A stretch of 64,000 bases of DNA from Roseobacter denitrificans OCh 114 (GCF_000014045.1 NC_008209.1:496001-560000), one strand, 5' to 3'. Positions 45,521-55,137 are shown, counted from the stretch's first letter. Made by a program: numbers and translations. The notes: a model not told the origin generated them from the letters alone.

Positions 45521-47052
45521 GCGGACACGCGGGGATCGTCGCGGGCACTTTGGTGGTTGCGGCGGTCCTGCTGGCGTTTCTTGGCATCGGTTTGCGGGCC
45601 GAGGCGAGCGCGGGCTTCGGGGCGGCGGAATGGCAAGCCATCCGCTTCACCGTTGTGCAGTCCGTCCTGTCCGCGCTGATATCCGTGGCGCTGGCCATTC
45701 CGCTGGCTCGTGCGCTGGCGCGGCGTGACCTGCCGGGACGTCAGTTGCTGATCACCTTGCTGGGTGCGCCCTTTATCCTGCCGGTCATCGTGGCGGTTCT
45801 GGGTCTGCTGGCAGTCTTCGGTCGCAATGGGTGGGTGAATGCCGCCTTTGGCACCTTGGGTCTGCCGCCGGTGTCGATCTATGGCTTGCACGGAGTGGTA
45901 TTGGCCCATGTGTTCTTCAACCTGCCGCTGGCCACACGCCTTTTGCTGCAAGGCTGGCAGAGCATCCCGGCAGAGCGGTTTCGCCTTGCCGCGCAACTGA
46001 ACCTGTCGCCATGGGTGATCTTTCGCACCATTGAGGTGCCGCTGTTGGCCCGTATTCTGCCCGGTGCGGCTGCCTTGATCTTTGTGATTTGTCTGACGAG
46101 CTTTGCGGTTGCTCTGACACTGGGGGGCGGGCCGCGCGCGACGACGATCGAACTGGCTATCTATCAGGCGTTCCGTTTTGACTTTGATCTGTCAAAGGCG
46201 GCTTTGCTGTCGGTGATCCAGCTTGTTCTGGCGGGCGGCGCTGCCGTGCTGGCGCTTTGGATCATCCCGCAGATATCGCTGACCGGCGGGATGGACCGAC
46301 CCGTGCAACGATGGGACGGGCGCGGCGGTCTGCAACGGTTCGGGGACGGCGTCGCGATCCTGCTCGGTGCCGGGTTTTTGTTGCTGCCGCTTTTCTCGGT
46401 GGCGGTGTCAGGGCTGATCGGCCTGCCAGAGGTGCCCGCCTCGGTATGGCGCGCGGCGCTGACATCGCTTTGGGTGGCTGGTATCAGCGTATGCGTTCTG
46501 TTGGCCGTTGCGCTGCCACTTGCCGGCTGGATCGCCATCCATGCGCGTGGCAGTGTTGAGGCCATCGGCCTTTTGGGTCTGTCTGCATCACCATTGATGA
46601 TCGGCACCGGGTGGTTCATCCTGATCAACCCGATTGCCGATCCTGTCAGTCTGTCGCTTTTGGTAACCGCAGTGGTCAATGCACTGATGGCGCTGCCCTT
46701 TGCGCTGCGCATCGTGGTGCCGGGGATTCGTGAGGCGCTGCAGTCGCATGGGCGGTTGTGCATGACCCTGAACATGACCGGGTGGACAACGTGGCGCTGG
46801 GTGATCCTGCCGCGAGCGCTGCCGCAGATCGGGTTTGCCGCTGGGCTGACGGGCGCACTGTCGATTGGGGACCTTGGCGTCATCGCATTGTTTGCGGACC
46901 CGGATCGCACAACGCTGCCCTTGCAGATGTATCGCTTGATGGGGGCCTATAAGACCGAAGCGGCGGCGGGTGCTGCGCTGATATTGCTGGCCATGGCGCT
47001 CGGTATTTTCTGGAGCTTTGACAGAGGGGCGCGCTGGTATGCTCGTACTTGA
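45496..47052 (+). CDS. thiP: Thiamine ABC transporter permease (two fused permease halves)
   Basis: A 518-residue inner-membrane protein with about twelve segments in two homologous halves. EAA loops are seen at SIPAERFRLAAQLNLSPWVI and LQSHGRLCMTLNMTGWTTWR. It makes the thiamine channel. The start at 45496 lies inside the end of thiB (25-base overlap). Earlier in-frame starts would sit deeper inside thiB. Confidence 0.9.
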   Translation: MARSAQPISGHAGIVAGTLVVAAVLLAFLGIGLRAEASAGFGAAEWQAIRFTVVQSVLSALISVALAIPLARALARRDLPGRQLLITLLGAPFILPVIVAVLGLLAVFGRNGWVNAAFGTLGLPPVSIYGLHGVVLAHVFFNLPLATRLLLQGWQSIPAERFRLAAQLNLSPWVIFRTIEVPLLARILPGAAALIFVICLTSFAVALTLGGGPRATTIELAIYQAFRFDFDLSKAALLSVIQLVLAGGAAVLALWIIPQISLTGGMDRPVQRWDGRGGLQRFGDGVAILLGAGFLLLPLFSVAVSGLIGLPEVPASVWRAALTSLWVAGISVCVLLAVALPLAGWIAIHARGSVEAIGLLGLSASPLMIGTGWFILINPIADPVSLSLLVTAVVNALMALPFALRIVVPGIREALQSHGRLCMTLNMTGWTTWRWVILPRALPQIGFAAGLTGALSIGDLGVIALFADPDRTTLPLQMYRLMGAYKTEAAAGAALILLAMALGIFWSFDRGARWYART

Positions 47053-47731
47053 CAACGTATCAATCGCCCAAGGCAGCTTCGCGCTGGACGCGGATTTCAC
47101 GGTGCAACAGGGGCGCAAAGTTGCGGTGATCGGGCCCTCTGGTGCGGGGAAGTCAACCATTCTGGGCGCGATCAGTGGCTTTATCCCGCTTGCCCGCGGG
47201 CGTATCCATCTGGCGGACAAGGACGTAAGCGACGCGCCACCCGGTGATCGGCCCATCGCGATGCTGTTTCAGGACAACAACCTGTTCCCACATCTCAGTG
47301 TTGCGCAAAACGTCAGCCTTGGTTTGCGCCCCAACCTCAAGCTCAGCGCGGATGACAAGGCGCATGTTGCCGCCGCCATACGTCGGGTTGGCCTCGCGGG
47401 GTTTGAGGCGCGCCTGCCGGGGGCCTTGTCAGGTGGGCAGCAAAGCCGCGCGGCACTGGCGCGCGTTCTCGTGCAGAATAAGCCGCTGGTGCTGTTGGAC
47501 GAACCCTTTGCCGCGCTTGGTCCTGCCTTGCGACATGAGATGCTTGATCTGGTCGCGGCGCTTGCGGGGGAAACCGGGGCCACGCTGCTGATGGTGACAC
47601 ATGCGCCAGAAGACGTCGCGCGGATTGCAGATGATGTGATCTTTGTTGAAGGCGGGCGCGCGCACGCGCCTGCACCTGCGGCGGATCTGATGAACAACCC
47701 GCCGCCTGCATTGCGCGCCTACCTTGGTTAA
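47039..47731 (+). CDS. thiQ: Thiamine ABC transporter ATPase
   Basis: A 230-residue ATPase. Walker A is VIGPSGAGKSTILGA, the Q-loop is in MLFQDNNLFPHLSVAQNVSL, the signature is LSGGQQSRAALARVL and Walker B is LVLLDEPFAALGP. The start at 47039 overlaps thiP by 14 bases and follows an AGAGGGG ribosome site. The stop abuts repeat copy C. Confidence 0.92.
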   Translation: MLVLDNVSIAQGSFALDADFTVQQGRKVAVIGPSGAGKSTILGAISGFIPLARGRIHLADKDVSDAPPGDRPIAMLFQDNNLFPHLSVAQNVSLGLRPNLKLSADDKAHVAAAIRRVGLAGFEARLPGALSGGQQSRAALARVLVQNKPLVLLDEPFAALGPALRHEMLDLVAALAGETGATLLMVTHAPEDVARIADDVIFVEGGRAHAPAPAADLMNNPPPALRAYLG

Positions 47732-47831
47732 AGCGTCATGCCAAAAACCCGGATCACCCAGTGCTGTCTGAAATCAGAGATTTCACCGCGTCATGTGATA
47801 TGCGCTGTGCCCGGTATTTCGTCGGACGCTT
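47730..47831. repeat. Dispersed ~100-bp imperfect palindrome, copy C
   Basis: Left end AAGCGTCATGCCAAAAACC, right end GGTATTTCGTCGGACGCTT. The centre carries CTGAAATCAGAGATTTCA. It fills the gap between the convergent thiQ and ribH stop codons. Confidence 0.75.
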
Positions 47832-48277
47832 CAGGCGGCGTTGCGCGCGCTCAGTGACTGACGGGTTTTCAGGATTCCCAAGGCCGCTTGTGCCGCTTCG
47901 CGCCCCTTGGTGACGAAATGACTGCGGTAGATCTCGTTGTGATGATCGGTTTCCTGATAATGATGCGGTGTCAGGGATACGGATAACACCGGCACACCCG
48001 TGTCCAGCCCCGCGCGCATGAGGCCATCCACGACCGACTGGGCCACGAAATCATGTCTGTATATACCCCCATCCACGACAAATGCGGCGCAGACCACGGC
48101 ATCATATCGCCCGGTGGCTGCAAGATCACGCGCCATCAAGGGCATTTCAAACGCGCCGGGCACGTCGAAAACATCGACCTGTGCTGCGGGAATTATCTCG
48201 GTAAAGCCATCCAAGGCCCGGTCGACAATATCGGCGTGCCATTGTGCTTTGACAAAGGTGAAGCGGGTGTGTGTCAT
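47831..48277 (-). CDS. ribH: 6,7-dimethyl-8-ribityllumazine synthase (RibH2 type)
   Basis: A 148-residue lumazine synthase. Conserved parts are VFDVPGAFEMPLMARDLAAT, CAAFVVDGGIYRHDFVAQSV and VLSVSLTPHHYQETDHHNEI, with the catalytic His region. The divergent sequence and the HHYQETDHH segment resemble the second-type RibH2 of alphaproteobacteria. It makes the precursor of riboflavin. The start at 48277 follows AAAGGAGATC and the gene is alone behind an FMN riboswitch. Confidence 0.88.
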   Translation of the reverse strand: MTHTRFTFVKAQWHADIVDRALDGFTEIIPAAQVDVFDVPGAFEMPLMARDLAATGRYDAVVCAAFVVDGGIYRHDFVAQSVVDGLMRAGLDTGVPVLSVSLTPHHYQETDHHNEIYRSHFVTKGREAAQAALGILKTRQSLSARNAA

Positions 48278-48361
48278 AGTGATCTCCTTTTTTGCGGTCG
48301 ACACGTCCACCCAAGGCGATCACGTCCGCGAAAAGGCACAGGCGTGCCCTCTTGCGGTCGC

Positions 48362-48507
48362 ATTCTCTTTCATCCGGACTATGACCGTCGGCTCTGGCAT
48401 CTCACCAGATCTGCTGAAACCCTTCAGTTCGGGAAAGGCCGCTCGCGGGCTCGTAAGGTCACGCCCCACATACCGCCGGTGGGGAATTTCACCCCGCCCT
48501 GAGAATA
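48362..48507 (-). promoter_or_regulatory. FMN riboswitch (RFN element)
   Basis: On the minus strand the element reads CAGGGCGGGGTGAAATTCCC, then CCACCGGCGGTATG, further GAGCCCGCGAGCG, AGATCTGGTGAGATGCCAGA and GCCGACGGTCATAGTCCGGA. This is the standard RFN order. About 85 bases separate it from the ribH start, enough for an expression platform. Confidence 0.95.
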
Positions 48508-48573
48508 CGCCAAGGTTGCCAATAGTTTCAAAAATCTGCAAGACCAAATGCGACACACTGCGAAGGCAAAACG

Positions 48574-49200
48574 ATGCACCCCAACCCGGCTTTTCACACG
48601 CGACAAGAGATCGAAAACCTTGCCTTCGCGCGTGAACGCGGGTTCGGCGTGCTTGCGGTGAATGGTGAAGATGGCCCGCTTTTGTCCCATATCCCGTTTC
48701 TGGTGGATGAGGACGGCAAAACGGTCTGGCTGCATCTTGTACGCTCCAACCCGATTGTGCGCGCGCTGAGTGAGAAACGCCCGGCGAAGATCGCCGTGTC
48801 GGGCCCCGACAGTTACATTTCGCCCGACTGGTATGGTGTGATTGATCAGGTGCCCACATGGAATTACGTGGCTGTGCACCTCACCGGAGAGCTTGAACTG
48901 CGCCCGCAAGAGGAATTGCACGGCATTCTGGATCGGCAATCTGCACATTTCGAGGATCGACTTGTTCCCAAAACACCATGGACGACAGATAAGATGTCGG
49001 ATGGCGTGATGACCCGCATGATGCGCGCGATTGTGCCTTGCCGGATGGTTCTGTCGGCGGTTGAGGGAACTTGGAAGCTCAATCAGAACAAAGCGCCCGA
49101 AGTGCGACAGAGCGCTGCCGATCATGTTGACGCCTATGGTCAGGGCACCGAGTTGAAACTGTTGTCGGCACTGATGCGCGCGGTGGATGGACAGACCTAG
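48574..49200 (+). CDS. FMN-binding negative transcriptional regulator (PaiB-like)
   Basis: A 208-residue protein of the PaiB split-barrel family. Typical segments are GFGVLAVNGEDGPLLSHIPF, AKIAVSGPDSYISPDWYG and VPTWNYVAVHLTGELELRP, ending with EGTWKLNQNKAPE. The fold binds flavin; in Bacillus PaiB is linked to control of sporulation and protease genes. It is divergent from the FMN-riboswitch ribH transcript, a fitting flavin context. Confidence 0.85.
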   Translation: MHPNPAFHTRQEIENLAFARERGFGVLAVNGEDGPLLSHIPFLVDEDGKTVWLHLVRSNPIVRALSEKRPAKIAVSGPDSYISPDWYGVIDQVPTWNYVAVHLTGELELRPQEELHGILDRQSAHFEDRLVPKTPWTTDKMSDGVMTRMMRAIVPCRMVLSAVEGTWKLNQNKAPEVRQSAADHVDAYGQGTELKLLSALMRAVDGQT

Positions 49201-49242
49201 CTGCTCTGATACCATCCATATATACATAGTGAGGGCCATCCG

Positions 49243-49845
49243 ATGAGACTATACCATTCGCCAGCGTCACCGTTCGTGCGCAAAGTCACCGTTTTGCTGC
49301 ATGAGCTTGGTCAGACCGATGCTGTGACGCTGAAAACGGTCACGACGACAGCGCTTGCGTCGGATGAGGCGCTCAAGACGGCCAATCCGCTGGCGCGTTT
49401 GCCTGCGCTCGAACGGGACGACGGCATCACGCTCTATGACAGCCGCGTCATTACCGCCTATCTGAACGATCTGTTCAACGGCGGGTTTTATCCGCAGAAT
49501 TCATCGCGCTGGGAAACACTGACGCTGGAAGCGACAGGGGATGGCATGATGGATTCGGGTGTCGCCATGGTCTATGAGACACGCCTGCGCGACGCCGAAC
49601 AGGTCTCACAAGCGTGGATCGACGCGCAGTGGGCAAAGATCGAGCGCACGCTTTTTGCCCTGAACACGCGTTGGATCAGCCATTTGTCAGGCCCTTTGAC
49701 GATGGGGCAGATTTCGGTGGCCTGTGCCTTGTCCTACCTCGATTTTCGGCACGACACGCGCAACTGGCGACAGGGAAACGAAGCACTCGCGAAATGGCAC
49801 GCGGGATTTGATTCGCGCCCCTCGATGCGTGCGACTCACCCTTGA
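49243..49845 (+). CDS. Glutathione S-transferase family protein
   Basis: A 200-residue GST. The N-terminal thioredoxin-like domain begins RLYHSPASPFVRKVTVLLHE with a serine in the active-site area, and the glutathione contact is in ITLYDSRVITAYL. The all-helical C-terminal domain includes WISHLSGPLTMGQISVACAL. It probably conjugates or reduces with glutathione. It precedes petABC. Confidence 0.88.
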   Translation: MRLYHSPASPFVRKVTVLLHELGQTDAVTLKTVTTTALASDEALKTANPLARLPALERDDGITLYDSRVITAYLNDLFNGGFYPQNSSRWETLTLEATGDGMMDSGVAMVYETRLRDAEQVSQAWIDAQWAKIERTLFALNTRWISHLSGPLTMGQISVACALSYLDFRHDTRNWRQGNEALAKWHAGFDSRPSMRATHP

Positions 49846-49873
49846 ACGGCATGAACCTTTCTGAACCGTTCAA
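49842..49873. other. Inverted repeat between the GST gene and petA
   Basis: TTGAACGG and CCGTTCAA form a perfect 8-bp inverted repeat around a 16-base loop, overlapping the GST stop codon and followed by a run of A. Lack of a T-run on the plus strand makes a simple terminator doubtful; it could also bind a regulator upstream of petABC. Confidence 0.4.
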
Positions 49874-50051
49874 AAAAACAGGCCCAAAACGGGTTTTTGT
49901 CAAAAACATTAGGGGACTGCGACGGTTTGCGCGTGCAAGGTCACTAGACTGAAGTAGGTCGCGGCGCTACATACCCCGTCAAGCTACTGCCGCGCCTTGC
50001 GTGGCCAAATCGCTATTGGCCGGAAAATCGGCCCCGAAGAGGAGTAAACCT

Positions 50052-50612
50052 GTGTCGCATGCAGAAGACCACGAAGGCACCCGGCGGGATTTCCTGTACT
50101 ACGCTACGGCAGGTGCCGGTGCAGTAACCGCGGGGGCCGCGATCTGGCCTTTGGTCAATCAAATGAACCCGACCGCGGATGTTTTGGCCTTGTCATCCAT
50201 CCGGGTTGATGTGAGCGGCCTTGAGCCGGGCACGCAATTGACCGTGAAATGGTTGGGCAAACCCGTATTCGTCCGTCGCCGGACCCAAGAGGAAATCGAC
50301 GCCGCGCGCGCCGTGGACCTTGCCGATCTGCCGGACCAATTGGCGGAAAACGCCAATATCGCGCCTGATGCGGATGCATCCGATGAAAACCGTTCGCTGG
50401 ATGAAAGCGGCGAATGGCTTGTCATGATGGGTGTTTGCACGCACTTTGGCTGCGTTCCACTTGGCGATGCGGGTGATTATGGTGGGTGGTTCTGCCCCTG
50501 CCACGGGTCACATTACGACACTTCGGGTCGTATTCGCAAAGGCCCGGCACCAACAAACCTGCCGGTACCAACAGCAGTATTCGTGGATGATACCACGATC
50601 CAACTCGGGTAA
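50052..50612 (+). CDS. petA: Ubiquinol-cytochrome c reductase Rieske iron-sulfur subunit
   Basis: A 186-residue subunit of cytochrome bc1. A Tat-like anchor ([19 protein letters not shown]) is followed by the Rieske fold with cluster ligands in [12 protein letters not shown] and CPCHGSHYD. It moves electrons from quinol to cytochrome c1. The GTG at 50052 is chosen for its GAGGAG ribosome site; the in-frame GTG at 50001 lacks one. It is first of petABC. Confidence 0.95.
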   Translation: MSHAEDHEGTRRDFLYYATAGAGAVTAGAAIWPLVNQMNPTADVLALSSIRVDVSGLEPGTQLTVKWLGKPVFVRRRTQEEIDAARAVDLADLPDQLAENANIAPDADASDENRSLDESGEWLVMMGVCTHFGCVPLGDAGDYGGWFCPCHGSHYDTSGRIRKGPAPTNLPVPTAVFVDDTTIQLG

Positions 50613-50624
50613 GGGAGAAAACGA

Positions 50625-51968
50625 ATGGGTGGAATTCCTCACGATCACTACGAGCCAAAGGCCGCCTGGGAGAAAAGTCTCGCCAAGCGTTTGCCGATTG
50701 TTGGCTTGATGTACGACACATTGATGATCCCGACGCCGAAAAACCTGAACTGGATGTGGATCTGGGGCATCGTCCTCACGTTCGTTCTGGTTTTGCAGAT
50801 CGTTACGGGCATCGTTCTGGCAATGCACTATACCCCGCATATTGACCATGCGTTCGCCTCGGTTGAGCATATCATGCGCAACGTGAACGGCGGCTACATG
50901 CTGCGCTACATGCACCAAAACGGGGCATCGCTCTTCTTTGTGGCGGTCTATGCGCATATTCTGCGCGGTCTCTACTACGGTTCATACAAAGCCCCGCGCG
51001 AGATCACATGGATCATCGGCATGTTGATTTATGTGCTGATGATGGGCACGGCCTTCATGGGCTATGTTTTGCCATGGGGTCAGATGTCCTTCTGGGGCGC
51101 GACCGTTATCACAGGCCTGTTCGGCGCGGTTCCATTCGTGGGTGAAGCGCTGCAAACATGGCTGCTGGGCGGACCAGCGGTCGATAACGCGACGCTGAAC
51201 CGGTTCTTCTCGCTGCACTATCTGCTGCCCTTCGTCATTCTGGGCCTCGTGATCGTGCACATCTGGGCCTTCCACACCACCGGGAACAACAACCCGACCG
51301 GTGTTGAAGTGCGCCGCACGTCCAAAGAAGAAGCCGAAAAAGACACACTGCCCTTCTGGCCTTACTTCGTCATCAAGGACCTCTTCGCGCTGGCAGTGAT
51401 CTTGGCGGTGTTCTTCGCGGTCGTTGGCTTCATGCCCAACTACCTCGGTCACCCCGACAACTACATCGAAGCCAATGCGCTGTCGACGCCTGCACACATC
51501 GTGCCTGAATGGTACTTCCTGCCGTTCTATGCGATCCTGCGCGCGTTCGATGATACCGTCTGGGCGGTGCAGCTTGTGTCCTTCCTGACCGGTGGCATCG
51601 TGGATGCGAAATTCTTCGGCGTGCTTGCAATGTTTGGCGCGATCGTCGTGATGGCGCTGGCACCATGGCTCGACACATCGTCGGTTCGCTCCGCACGCTA
51701 CCGTCCCATGCTGAAGTGGTGGTTCTGGGTGTTCGTCGTGAACTTCTTCGTTCTGATGTGGGTCGGCGCCATGCCTGCCGAGGGCATCTATCCAGTCATC
51801 GCTTTGATTGGGTCTGCCTATTGGTTCGCATACTTCCTGATCATCCTGCCCTTGCTGGGTGTGATCGAGAAACCGCTGGCACGACCAGAAACCATCGAAG
51901 CCGACGTCGCCGCTCAAAAAGCTGCTGCAAACGGCGGATCGCAACCGCTGGCCACACCGGCCGAGTAA
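50625..51968 (+). CDS. petB: Cytochrome b of the bc1 complex
   Basis: A 447-residue membrane subunit binding two b haems and the quinol sites. Segments such as [20 protein letters not shown], the Qo-loop residues [18 protein letters not shown] and [20 protein letters not shown] are conserved. It starts 13 bases after petA. The C-terminal tail is longer than in mitochondrial cytochrome b, as in related bacteria. Confidence 0.96.
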   Translation: MGGIPHDHYEPKAAWEKSLAKRLPIVGLMYDTLMIPTPKNLNWMWIWGIVLTFVLVLQIVTGIVLAMHYTPHIDHAFASVEHIMRNVNGGYMLRYMHQNGASLFFVAVYAHILRGLYYGSYKAPREITWIIGMLIYVLMMGTAFMGYVLPWGQMSFWGATVITGLFGAVPFVGEALQTWLLGGPAVDNATLNRFFSLHYLLPFVILGLVIVHIWAFHTTGNNNPTGVEVRRTSKEEAEKDTLPFWPYFVIKDLFALAVILAVFFAVVGFMPNYLGHPDNYIEANALSTPAHIVPEWYFLPFYAILRAFDDTVWAVQLVSFLTGGIVDAKFFGVLAMFGAIVVMALAPWLDTSSVRSARYRPMLKWWFWVFVVNFFVLMWVGAMPAEGIYPVIALIGSAYWFAYFLIILPLLGVIEKPLARPETIEADVAAQKAAANGGSQPLATPAE

Positions 51969-51982
51969 AGGAACAAGGTACA

Positions 51983-52771
51983 ATGTTCAGAAGACTTATA
52001 CTGAGTGCTGTGGCGACCTTTGGGTTTGCCACGGCGAGTATGGCGGCTGGCGCCTATGATACGCACATCGAGGATTTTGATTTCTCGTTCGAAGGACCTT
52101 TCGGGACCTATGATCAGAACCAGCTGCAGCGTGGCCTTCAGGTTTACACCGAAGTTTGTGCCGCATGCCATGGACTGAAGTTCGTCGCGATCCGCTCGCT
52201 TTCCGAAGAGGGTGGACCGGCGATGCCCGAAGACCAGGTCCGGGCCTATGCAGAGAACTTCGAAGTCTACGATGAAGAAATCGAAGACTTCCGTCCGGCA
52301 AAACCATCGGACCACTTTCCAGAATCCGGTTTGGAAAATGCACCGGACCTCAGCCTGATGGCAAAGGCGCGTGCAGGGTTCCACGGGCCTTACGGTTTGG
52401 GGATCAACCAGTTCTTCAAAGGTATCGGCGGACCTGAGTATATCGCGTCTCTCATGACCGGTTACACAGGTGAAGAGAAGGAAGAGGCAGGGATCATCCT
52501 GTATGAGAACACGGCTTTCCCCGGCGGCTGGATATCGATGGCACCGCCATTGGATGATGAACTGGTTGAGTATGCGGACGGTCACCCCAATGACTTGCAC
52601 AACCTGTCGGCAGACGTATCCGCGTTCCTGATGTGGACCGCTGAACCCAAGATGATGGCGCGCAAGCAAGCCGGATTTGTCGGCGTATTGTTCCTGACGA
52701 TCCTGTCGGTGCTCTTGTATCTGACAAACAAGCGCATCTGGGCGCCTGTCAAAGGCAATAAGTCAGCCTGA
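51983..52771 (+). CDS. petC: Cytochrome c1 of the bc1 complex
   Basis: A 262-residue subunit with a signal peptide ([20 protein letters not shown]), the haem site EVCAACHGL, and a C-terminal membrane anchor [19 protein letters not shown]. It passes electrons to soluble cytochrome c. The ATG at 51983 follows AAGGAAC; a longer in-frame reading lies within petB. It ends the operon, with a hairpin downstream at 52798. Confidence 0.95.
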   Translation: MFRRLILSAVATFGFATASMAAGAYDTHIEDFDFSFEGPFGTYDQNQLQRGLQVYTEVCAACHGLKFVAIRSLSEEGGPAMPEDQVRAYAENFEVYDEEIEDFRPAKPSDHFPESGLENAPDLSLMAKARAGFHGPYGLGINQFFKGIGGPEYIASLMTGYTGEEKEEAGIILYENTAFPGGWISMAPPLDDELVEYADGHPNDLHNLSADVSAFLMWTAEPKMMARKQAGFVGVLFLTILSVLLYLTNKRIWAPVKGNKSA

Positions 52772-52797
52772 TACCCCGTCACTATACTGCTAAAAAG

Positions 52798-52836
52798 AAA
52801 CAACCCCCCGAGCACGAGCAGCTTGGGGGGTTGTCC
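52798..52836 (+). terminator. Terminator-like hairpin after petC
   Basis: CAACCCCCC and GGGGGGTTG form a 9-bp perfect stem around a short loop, 27 bases after the petC stop. The following sequence lacks a long T-run, so it may act by RNA 3' end stabilisation as well as termination. Confidence 0.7.
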
Positions 52837-53708
52837 GTCTGCACCTCTTATAAAGGCTAATAACAGACCCTGGGGAGAGTTAAAATCAGAGGGGCATCCA
52901 CAAAACGTCGGCTTCGCTGGCCTTAGGCCACTCAAAAAACCAACCAGATTCCCCCTCTGGACCGTGAAATAATTTCCCTTGTTACCTGTGAAACACCTGT
53001 TGCGAGGTCTTCTACTGTTTACCGGTCACTTCAATACCTAATGAATACCTAACATCTGATTCGAGTTCTGTGATCTTGTTCACATAAGGTCGAATTTAAA
53101 GCGTTTGACGAAACATCTGAAACATCAAATGTCACGTAACACATTGAAATCCTTGATTTCAGGCGGCGTCAGGTTCTTCAGGTTTTTCGCATGCCGCTTT
53201 GCCTCAGAAATCTGGCTGATACACGCGTATCCGCGTGTTGCGCATGACGTGATGGCTTTGTCGCGTGAGCGACGCTGTTGGGTTTCTGCAGTAACGCCAG
53301 CGTCACGGGTTGGATACAGGCACAAGACAATCCGGAATTCGCTTTCGTGCTCCGAAACTCGGCGCAGAAGTACTGAACATCGCAAGCTTGACCCCGGCAC
53401 CTGATAAACGCGCACCAACTGTTACGCATGAATTCTCGCCACGCTGATGGCGCAAGGTGAATGTAACCCGCCGCTGGTTTCAGGAAACCGTGCGACCGAC
53501 CAGCCTGTCTTTGTGAAAGGAATACTGTCCTTTGGTGCCATGCACCCATTGTGCCGTTCAAGGGGTTGATCGTTTGAACGTATCAGCAACCGGAAGTCCA
53601 AGCGCCGCGGATTGGCCAGCATAAACGCAGATCGGGCGGCAGTGCTGAAGATGCTCCCTATCGCCCTATACTCTTTCACAGTGCACTCCATCCAAAGGCC
53701 TGAAGATT
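52837..53708. other. Long intergenic region without a supportable gene
   Basis: About 0.87 kb between the petC terminator and the MFS gene. It holds a tandem AATACCTAA repeat near 53033-53052, palindrome copy D at 53098-53200 and a small ACACGCG/CGCGTGT hairpin near 53222. Open frames of 90-130 codons exist on the minus strand, but they have no recognisable domains or good ribosome sites and overlap each other, so none is called. Confidence 0.55.
53098..53200. repeat. Dispersed ~100-bp imperfect palindrome, copy D
   Basis: Left end AAAGCGTTTGACGAAACATC, right end GGTTTTTCGCATGCCGCTTT. The centre has TTGAAATCCTTGATTTCA. Unlike copies A-C it is not between convergent genes but inside the petC-MFS gap. 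Confidence 0.7.
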
Positions 53709-54899
53709 GTGTCGGTCAGATCTATCCTTCTCAATCGAAACTTTGCAGGCTTGTTGGTCGCGAACACAATCCTTGGCACGGCGTTTCCCATTCAGTTGAT
53801 CCTCGGAGGGCTGGCGGGACTCGTGCTGGCACCCAGCCCGACGCTGGCAACACTTCCCGCGTCGATCCAGACACTGGCGGGCATGGTCGCGGCTGCGCCG
53901 ATTTCGCTCCTGATGGGGCGTATGGGGCGACGCGCCGGTTTTGCCCTTGGCGGTTTGATGACGCTGATGGGAGCAACAACAGCCACACAAGCCCTCTACG
54001 CTGACAACTTCGTGCTGCTTTGCGTCGCGCATTTTCTGATGGGCGCAGGTTGGGCTTCGTTTCAGTATTTCCGTTTCGCTGCGGGTGAAGTGGTTGAGAA
54101 GAAGTGGCGACCAGTGGCAATCTCACTGATGTTGAGTTCGCTTTTGATCGCGGCAATCGGTGGTCCGCAACTCTTTATTGCTGCGAAAGACATACTCGCC
54201 CCTGTCCCATTTGCCGGGGCATATGTGGCCACAGGTCTGATTGCAGTGCTCGGCCTCGTCCCGCTTTTGGCTGTGCAGATGCCGCAACCAAAGGGATCAT
54301 CGCAGGATACGCCAGCACGCAAGTTCGCGCCACGCGCTGCACTTCGCAGACCAGCCATCATGCATGCGGTCGGGATTGCTGCGGTGTCTCAAGGGGTGAT
54401 GGTCTTTTTGATGATCCCGACACCGATCGCCATGGTCGGATGCGGGTTCAGTGAGGATACTGCGGGCGACGTTGTGCGCTGGCACATCGTTGCGATGTTC
54501 GCGCCCAGCTTCTTTACGGGCTTTCTGATCAAACGTTTTGGGGCATCCACCGTAGCGATCACCGGGCTGATCATTATCGTCGCAGCGGCGGTTGCCGCCA
54601 CGCTGGGTCTTTCCGCAATGCACTTTTACGGCGCATTGATAGTGTTGGGGGTAGGTTGGAACTTTGGTTTTATCGGTGCCACGGCAATGTTGGACGCCGC
54701 CGTCAGCGAAAATAAAAAGGCTACGGTTCAGGGCGCCAACGACACCATTATCGCATTGGTTTCGACCATCTGCGCATTTGCCGCAGGCTTTGTTGTATCG
54801 AGCCTCGGCTGGGTTTTTCTCGCCATGATTTCAGGTGGCGTTGTTGTTCTGGCGCTTGGTGTGTTGTTTGCGGACCGGGCGAGAGTATCGCATACCTAG
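53709..54899 (+). CDS. Major facilitator superfamily transporter
   Basis: A 396-residue membrane protein with about twelve segments in two halves. The loop 2-3 motif is LLMGRMGRRAGFALGGLMTL. A middle cytoplasmic loop (PQPKGSSQDTPARKFAPR) separates the halves. It exports or imports a small molecule of unknown kind. The start is a GTG with a weak ribosome site, preceded by the long gene-free gap. Confidence 0.85.
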   Translation: MSVRSILLNRNFAGLLVANTILGTAFPIQLILGGLAGLVLAPSPTLATLPASIQTLAGMVAAAPISLLMGRMGRRAGFALGGLMTLMGATTATQALYADNFVLLCVAHFLMGAGWASFQYFRFAAGEVVEKKWRPVAISLMLSSLLIAAIGGPQLFIAAKDILAPVPFAGAYVATGLIAVLGLVPLLAVQMPQPKGSSQDTPARKFAPRAALRRPAIMHAVGIAAVSQGVMVFLMIPTPIAMVGCGFSEDTAGDVVRWHIVAMFAPSFFTGFLIKRFGASTVAITGLIIIVAAAVAATLGLSAMHFYGALIVLGVGWNFGFIGATAMLDAAVSENKKATVQGANDTIIALVSTICAFAAGFVVSSLGWVFLAMISGGVVVLALGVLFADRARVSHT

Positions 54900-55137
54900 A
54901 GTCTCGATGTCAGGCAAGCGCTGGACGCCTGCGCCATCGTACCTTTGCGGTTTGCCTGCAACCGCACCGCCGGTGAGGGTCGCGATTTGCGAACCGGTGC
55001 GCAGAACGAAGGAGCGGTCAGCCCAAGAGGTGCAAGGGCGCAGGCCGTCTTGAATTTTCAGACTTTGTGCGCATGGTGATTTTGTGGCGAGCAACGGCGC
55101 CTTGTGCAAGACGTCACAGCAGCGCCGCGAAACTGCT

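Noticed and set aside
53125..53418. Minus-strand frame of 97 codons partly inside palindrome copy D
   Set aside because: Its end is made of the repeat, and no recognisable protein sequence is present.
53422..53691. Minus-strand frame of 89 codons in the petC-MFS gap
   Set aside because: No domain, no good ribosome site, and overlapping frames of similar length on the same strand; not enough to call a gene.
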